Virus record (IMG/VR): IMGVR_UViG_3300031784_000013
Location: 1 to 64,000 of that record
Source: a virus
Reading direction: 5' to 3' (one strand)
DNA: 64,000 nt
The notes under the pieces are model-generated. The model was given only the letters and a program-made list of their open reading frames with translations. It was not told the DNA's origin and ran no database searches. Every line of letters begins with the position of its first letter. The stretch's first letter is position 1. The translations under genes and the position numbers were made by a program. Shown here in pieces: positions 60,857 to 64,000 of this stretch.

Positions 60857-60889
60857 CAAATATAAAACATCCTCCGTGAAAATAACAAA
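60857..60889 (-). promoter_or_regulatory. Promoter of the leftward structural block
   Basis: On the minus strand, -7 TATATTTG (plus 60857-60864) matches TAnnTTTG exactly, and a -33 TTTG (60886-60889) lies 21 bases upstream, within the 17-23 range. The first gene starts at 60839, leaving a leader of about 10 bases. This is the best promoter match in the window. Confidence 0.65.
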
Positions 60890-61084
60890 TTTTATTATTT
60901 CTGTTTTTCAATGAGCACCCCGCACTATGTGGTGATTGGGAAGAAGCCCCCCACCAAAATTTTCAAAATTTGGAAAACTATTGTGTCAATGGGGGAGGAG
61001 GTTACTTCCAATAGCAACCCCACGCAAAAATTGAGGGAGTCGAGTGGCTCCCCGTCATGCCAATACACCTAAATCAAAACACAC
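60890..61084. other. Divergent intergenic region between leftward and rightward genes
   Basis: About 195 bases without a credible gene. It contains a G/C-rich centre (ccccccacc, gggggaggagg), an A/T palindrome-like stretch near 60955-60975 and a short hairpin gggag / ctccc at 61035-61052, about 33 bases before the GTG at 61085. Minus-strand reading of that hairpin ends in a T-run, so it may stop stray leftward transcription. No exact rightward TAnnTTTG box was found. Confidence 0.55.
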
Positions 61085-61495
61085 GTGGCACTACAATTTA
61101 AAGTTTATGAACCATCCACTAAGTTGGAATCTCAAGGAACGGTTAATGAAATTATCCCTGGCGGGAAATTGAAATTTGTTCCTGGAACGATTGACCGTTA
61201 TAACAACGGTGAGATCAAATCAATGAACATGATCCTCATTGACGAGGACGGTGCTAGCGCAACCTGTCCTCTTTCAAAGAGAGTTAGTAAAACCATCAAG
61301 AAGGCTCTTGACTCTGGTTCTACTAAAGAGGAAGTTGCCTCTGTTATCTTTAACTTAGAAATTGTTGAAGATGAAGATGGCAGATTGTTCATTGTAGCAC
61401 CTCGTGGATCTTCTGGCGAAGAGCAAGAATTCTCTTTCTCTCAACTAAAGAAGAGCAACGTTAAGAAAACGTACGAAGATCTAGTGGCTTTTTAA
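61085..61495 (+). CDS. Conserved small protein of unknown function, rightward
   Basis: A protein of 136 residues starting at GTG 61085 (MALQFKVYEPSTKLESQGTV); an ATG at 61057 is in another frame and no better start is seen. The fold looks beta-rich (IIPGGKLKFVPGTIDRY, MNMILIDEDGASATCPLS, IFNLEIVEDEDGRLFIVAP) with a Lys-helix between (RVSKTIKKALDSG). It has its own terminator. OB-fold-type single-strand-binding proteins have a similar look, but no signature was found. It opens the rightward block. Confidence 0.7.
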   Translation: MALQFKVYEPSTKLESQGTVNEIIPGGKLKFVPGTIDRYNNGEIKSMNMILIDEDGASATCPLSKRVSKTIKKALDSGSTKEEVASVIFNLEIVEDEDGRLFIVAPRGSSGEEQEFSFSQLKKSNVKKTYEDLVAF

Positions 61496-61501
61496 GCCAC
61501 T
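61483..61501 (+). terminator. Hairpin terminator overlapping the 61,495 stop
   Basis: A perfect 8-bp stem agtggctt / aagccact with a 3-nt loop includes the stop codon TAA; downstream is the moderately T-rich ATTTCTTCTTAT. It separates the 136-residue gene from the non-coding tract. Confidence 0.7.
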
Positions 61502-61546
61502 ATTTCTTCTTATGTACAGGGTGGGAGTGTAAACCTTTGGGTGGGC

Positions 61547-61666
61547 TAGTTACACAGAGATGTATCTGTGCAAATCAGACATATATAGACAAATACAATG
61601 ATGGGTACTACGAGGCCAAGCATGTGGTAATGCGTTGTATTATATATGGTGTGATCTGTGTAACTA
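61547..61666 (+). ncRNA. Predicted 120-nt structured RNA
   Basis: Outer arms tagttacacaga (61547-61558) and tctgtgtaacta (61655-61666) pair perfectly over 12 bp. Inside, catatata pairs with tatatatg, atacaa with ttgtat, and tactac with gtggta (one G-U), giving a long near-continuous hairpin. The 5' arm can instead form a local 6-bp hairpin (cacaga / tctgtg, 61553-61570), so two states are possible. No ORF is evident. Strand is assumed from the rightward flanking genes; the structure is largely symmetrical in either. Confidence 0.55.
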
Positions 61667-61715
61667 ATCCATTCTTAGTAAAATACAATGGTTTTGCAGT
61701 AATGTACAAATAAAT

Positions 61716-61744
61716 AAAGTTTTCCTCGAGGAAATAGAAACTTT
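61716..61744 (+). terminator. Hairpin after the structured RNA (possible terminator or processing site)
   Basis: Outer arms aaagttt / aaacttt enclose tcc / gga in tcctcgagga. It lies 50 bases beyond the 120-nt hairpin. There is no strong T-run after it, so termination is uncertain. Confidence 0.35.
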
Positions 61745-62335
61745 GTGTTGCACTTTGTCAAGAAATAGTTGTGAGTATTAGAGTAGGAGTGTCAGTGTAC
61801 ACGTGTATAAGGGTGTAATTCATGGTGATGGATTTCATTCTTTAGACATGTCGTATAGCATTAATTAACAAAAAGCACACAAAAAAGCCACACTACTGGT
61901 TCAAATGTGAGAGTAGTATAGATTGAGTTCTTTGTAACGTATGTCTGGCTCACATTTATCTTAAATGTAATTAGATTGTAAGCGAGGGAAATATGCAGTC
62001 TCAGTGATGAGAGTTAGTCCATGCCATGTGGAGTGCAAAAATATCAGGTTGGAACTTACAAATAATTACATAGGGTAATTGTAACAAGAACAAGCAGGGA
62101 ATATTACAGAACGTATGCTGTAATCGAAACCATTGGAGAACACCTACCTGCAAATGGGTGCCACTTGTTACAATTTATTTTATTCATTCATTTTAAACGC
62201 ACACGAACATGATTACATTATGTGTAATGCCCAATTTCAAGGGCACAAGAAAAGAGACATTGCAAGCATTGGTTGTATGTGTCCTAATTGACAGTATGTA
62301 TTGTTTTCCATTCATTTACCATTATCTCTAAGGCT
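61745..62335. other. Non-coding tract rich in short hairpins
   Basis: About 590 bases without a credible gene. Perfect stems seen by eye: acattt / aaatgt (~61952-61967), aattac / gtaatt (~62066-62081), attacag / ctgtaat (~62103-62124), attaca / tgtaat (~62212-62228) and gccc / gggc (~62229-62245), besides the candidate pseudoknot at 61893-61957. There is no tRNA-like cloverleaf, no long ORF and no exact TAnnTTTG box. It could hold small RNAs, leaders or a replication-related region. Confidence 0.5.
61893..61957 (+). ncRNA. Candidate H-type RNA pseudoknot
   Basis: Stem 1 is actact (61893-61898) with agtagt (61913-61918). The loop holds aaatgtgag (61904-61912), which pairs perfectly over 9 bp with ctcacattt (61949-61957). 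Stem 2's first strand directly abuts stem 1's second strand, the classic H-type order with loops of 5 and 30 nt. No coding frame spans it, so a frameshift role is unlikely; it may be a ligand-binding or nuclease-resistant element. Confidence 0.35.
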
Positions 62336-62815
62336 ATGTTGAAATCAATTTTAACTTTCTTATTTCCTAAGACTATTGCTTCCATTAAGCAGGATACTAT
62401 GAATGAGTATTGGGCTGATGAAGATAGACGTTACTTCGAATCAAATGAAGAACGATGGAAAGAAATAGATGACTACGAAGAAATGATGCGTATTGAATCT
62501 GAACAAGAATTAGAATCATATGTGAAAACATTTGATGACTTGTCCTTTGAGACGATGAATGAAGACATTAAATGGATTCGTGCATATATGAAGTTTTACA
62601 ATGGATATGGTGTATCTGTTGTTCAAGGACCGCATAGTTATGGTGGACAGAGAGGTTTATATGAACTTGCTGTCTTAGATAGTGATGGTGAGATAACTTA
62701 TGGTACACATATAACAGATGATGTATTAGGCTTTCTCACACCTGACGATGTAACACGTCACATGATTGAAATTCAAGAATTACCAATTATAAAAACAAAC
62801 ACACAAACAAAATGA
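62336..62815 (+). CDS. Small acidic protein of unknown function
   Basis: A protein of 159 residues from ATG 62336 (MLKSILTFLFPKTIASIKQD); a TTG at 62288 in the same frame is less likely. A short hydrophobic N-terminus is followed by an acidic, aromatic helical part (NEYWADEDRRYFESNEERWK) and a C-terminal domain with VSVVQGPHSYGGQRGLYELA and a VLDSDGEITYG strand. It is joined to the next gene by ATGA. Function unknown; a phage-typical accessory protein. Confidence 0.65.
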   Translation: MLKSILTFLFPKTIASIKQDTMNEYWADEDRRYFESNEERWKEIDDYEEMMRIESEQELESYVKTFDDLSFETMNEDIKWIRAYMKFYNGYGVSVVQGPHSYGGQRGLYELAVLDSDGEITYGTHITDDVLGFLTPDDVTRHMIEIQELPIIKTNTQTK

Positions 62816-63117
62816 ATACACTAAAATTAGCTAGAGTGATCGCAGGTGGAACCGCTATCCTCGCAGGATTAGGAGTGATAGGTATGTTGATATTTGCTGG
62901 TGAAGCAATGGAGATGGGTCTTAATGATTACAATCTCCTTGGTTCTCTGTTTATATTCTTCATGGCAACATTGTATACACTCGCTGTTGATGCAGAGATC
63001 AGTAAAAGAAGCACTGATTCAGAAGCAATGCAGAAAGTTCATCAAACAACTCTCAATCAGTGTATCTGGATGATGGTTGCATTGTTGTTATTGTCAATTC
63101 CTTGTCTGTTTCTATGA
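62812..63117 (+). CDS. Small membrane protein, three predicted TM segments
   Basis: A protein of 101 residues. Hydrophobic segments at about 8-28 (VIAGGTAILAGLGVIGMLIF), 43-61 (LLGSLFIFFMATLYTLAV) and 82-100 (CIWMMVALLLLSIPCLFL) suggest three membrane passes, with a polar Lys/Glu loop between the last two. It overlaps both neighbours by ATGA. Role unknown; small membrane proteins in this position may affect lysis or superinfection. Confidence 0.65.
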   Translation: MNTLKLARVIAGGTAILAGLGVIGMLIFAGEAMEMGLNDYNLLGSLFIFFMATLYTLAVDAEISKRSTDSEAMQKVHQTTLNQCIWMMVALLLLSIPCLFL

Positions 63118-63323
63118 AATGGGCAAGGACTTGTTCCGTAACAGGTGAAGGAATGAATGAGGGGTGGGTTGGTAATGACGGATGTGTGTATTTCAAATAT
63201 GGACATGACGCTTTACAATGGTGCATAGATCGTGGATATAGAGATATTGACGATGCGTATGCTGATGATGTTATTTATTGGACAGATTGGACAGAATGGG
63301 AGGATGACGAAGATGATAGTTGA
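63114..63323 (+). CDS. Small Trp/Asp-rich protein
   Basis: A protein of 69 residues from ATG 63114, which overlaps the previous stop as ATGA. An upstream in-frame start at 63060 would lie deep in the previous gene, so it is rejected. Sequence: GWVGNDGCVYFKYGHDALQW, then a highly acidic and Trp-rich tail (YWTDWTEWEDDEDDS). No family recognised. Confidence 0.55.
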   Translation: MKWARTCSVTGEGMNEGWVGNDGCVYFKYGHDALQWCIDRGYRDIDDAYADDVIYWTDWTEWEDDEDDS

Positions 63324-63357
63324 AAGAAAGAGTATTGTCAGTGGTAAGGTGAACAAG

Positions 63358-63534
63358 ATGGACATCAACATCACGCCAGAACAACTATTCAACTTCATAA
63401 GTGGTAGATCAGGACTTGCTCAAGAAGCATTTCCTGATTTATCTCTTGATGAGCGTGAGTTCATTATATCTGGTATTCATCCAACAGAATGGGAACAATT
63501 ATTTGGTAACGAAGATGAAAAAGAAAATAAGTAA
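63358..63534 (+). CDS. Small conserved phage-type protein
   Basis: A protein of 58 residues from ATG 63358 (MDINITPEQLFNFISGRSGL). The motif EAFPDLSLDEREFIISGIHP followed by EWEQLFG recalls a short family found in other phages and bacterial prophages. An upstream ATG would overlap the preceding gene. Function unknown. Confidence 0.55.
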   Translation: MDINITPEQLFNFISGRSGLAQEAFPDLSLDEREFIISGIHPTEWEQLFGNEDEKENK

Positions 63535-63646
63535 AAAAGAATTTAGCGAGAGAATAGTATTCTTTAGCCTATTAGCAATAATAGTCATCACACTTGTTGT
63601 GTGGTGGATGGAATTCGTTAAGTACAATCCACAAATTATATTTTAA
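63515..63646 (+). CDS. Single-pass membrane mini-protein
   Basis: A protein of 43 residues from ATG 63515 (MKKKISKKEFSERIVFFSLL): a Lys-rich start, then one hydrophobic helix (~14-33) and a short polar end. It overlaps the previous gene by 20 bases and ends four bases before the next. Resembles small lysis or anti-superinfection proteins, but without specific motif. Confidence 0.5.
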   Translation: MKKKISKKEFSERIVFFSLLAIIVITLVVWWMEFVKYNPQIIF

Positions 63647-63649
63647 AAA

Positions 63650-64000
63650 ATGCAAACGCACAGATTTTACAAAGAAAACGGTATATGGTATATAGATCTT
63701 CCAGAGTTTCTCACGTTAGGGCTTGGAACAAAGGCTAACTTGATGATGGTTGGAGGATCTGACACATACCTTGATAGATTATCAAACAATACAAATGAGG
63801 TGACAGTGTCATTCTCACACGAGCATTTTGAAGGTGCTACAGATACATTGCATAGAACAAAACTAGGTCATGATGACACATATCTAGACTCAGTTGGTCA
63901 CGCAAGAGTTGATGGTGGTGCATACTACGAATCAATTGTTGATGGTCATCAATTATGGCTTTGTCCTGTTACAAAGTATGTATTTCAAGCAGACTATCCT
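63650..64000 (+). CDS. DUF6717-like protein, cut by the right edge
   Basis: Open from ATG 63650 for 117 codons to the edge. It begins MQTHRFYKENGIWYIDLPEF, then LGLGTKANLMMVGGSDTYLD, and shows VTVSFSHEHFEGATD and a Gly/Asp/His-rich part. The FYKE...WYIDLPEF...DxxLD arrangement recalls the DUF6717 family, which is common in phages and bacterial genomes and has no known role. The family name is from memory and uncertain. Confidence 0.55.
   Translation, partial: MQTHRFYKENGIWYIDLPEFLTLGLGTKANLMMVGGSDTYLDRLSNNTNEVTVSFSHEHFEGATDTLHRTKLGHDDTYLDSVGHARVDGGAYYESIVDGHQLWLCPVTKYVFQADYP

Noticed and set aside
61891-61925. tRNA T-loop-like ggttcaaat
   Set aside because: The flanking bases do not pair as a T arm and no acceptor, D or anticodon arm is found; the pseudoknot pairing explains the site better.
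62288-62335. TTG start and TTGACA box at 62288
   Set aside because: TTGACA is a proteobacterial -35 type with no matching -10; ATG 62336 is a more likely start.
1-64000. Stop-codon reassignment, known in some crAss-like phages
   Set aside because: All long genes are open in the standard code and TAG is used as a stop (for example at 47734).

Overview
The window is most simply read as the structural half of a crAss-like phage genome (order Crassvirales; a podovirus of Bacteroidetes bacteria). The DNA is A+T-rich. One almost unbroken leftward (minus-strand) block runs from about 60,840 to the left edge and carries DNA packaging, capsid, tail and giant ejected-protein genes in typical crAss-like order. 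A short block of small rightward genes diverges from it at 61,085. The strongest markers are a giant virion protein with the DFDID active-site signature of the crAss-like virion RNA polymerase, a terminase large subunit next to an 864-residue portal, a scaffold and capsid pair, two HU/IHF-like proteins, and a tail hub next to a very large muzzle-like protein. Three exact TAnnTTTG boxes lie in intergenic DNA, which is the Bacteroidetes sigma -7 consensus and agrees with a Bacteroidetes host. No tRNA, integrase, CRISPR array or insertion sequence was seen, and all long frames are open in the standard code.

Layout from right to left along the minus strand. 60,839-59,118: small regulator-like genes (winged helix, HU-like, zinc ribbon and three unknowns), closely packed or overlapping. 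59,121-51,557: terminase, portal, acidic scaffold, major capsid protein, then a terminator. 51,425-47,465: connector or ring-type proteins, an abundant Cys/Thr-rich virion protein and small Cys-rich proteins. 47,464-43,611: receptor-binding candidates, namely a collar-type fibre, a small Thr-linker protein and a 725-residue adhesin with about 17 BspA/DUF285 repeats, ended by a strong terminator. 43,450-34,271: ring protein, HU-like protein, tail hub, 1876-residue muzzle, and a small adaptor protein plus what looks like the detached C-terminal part of the muzzle. 34,269-4,336: five giant proteins presumed to be packaged and ejected. These are a four-domain lysin/protease, a glycine-zipper protein, a coiled-coil protein, the 4248-residue RNA polymerase and a RecB/Cas4-type nuclease protein. 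Then comes a terminator. 4,185-1: a long tail fibre (collagen-like, beta-roll, S74 chaperone) cut by the window edge.

Right of 61,085 (plus strand) are one 136-residue gene with its own terminator, about 830 bases of non-coding DNA rich in RNA-like folds (including a 120-nt long hairpin and a candidate pseudoknot), and then a cluster of small ATGA-coupled accessory genes running off the right edge.

The most unusual observations are these. A 12-residue PGxxGFTYARVA motif is shared between the capsid N-terminus and an ejected protein, with every codon of the common octapeptide differing synonymously. A recurring AQ[N/T]G ... LP[E/Q]VxV boundary motif occurs in two ejected proteins. A virion adaptor domain plus Thr/Ser linker has been reused across several tail genes. 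The long non-coding region on the right is packed with RNA structure. Assignments rest on reading translations and motifs by eye; no database search was possible.
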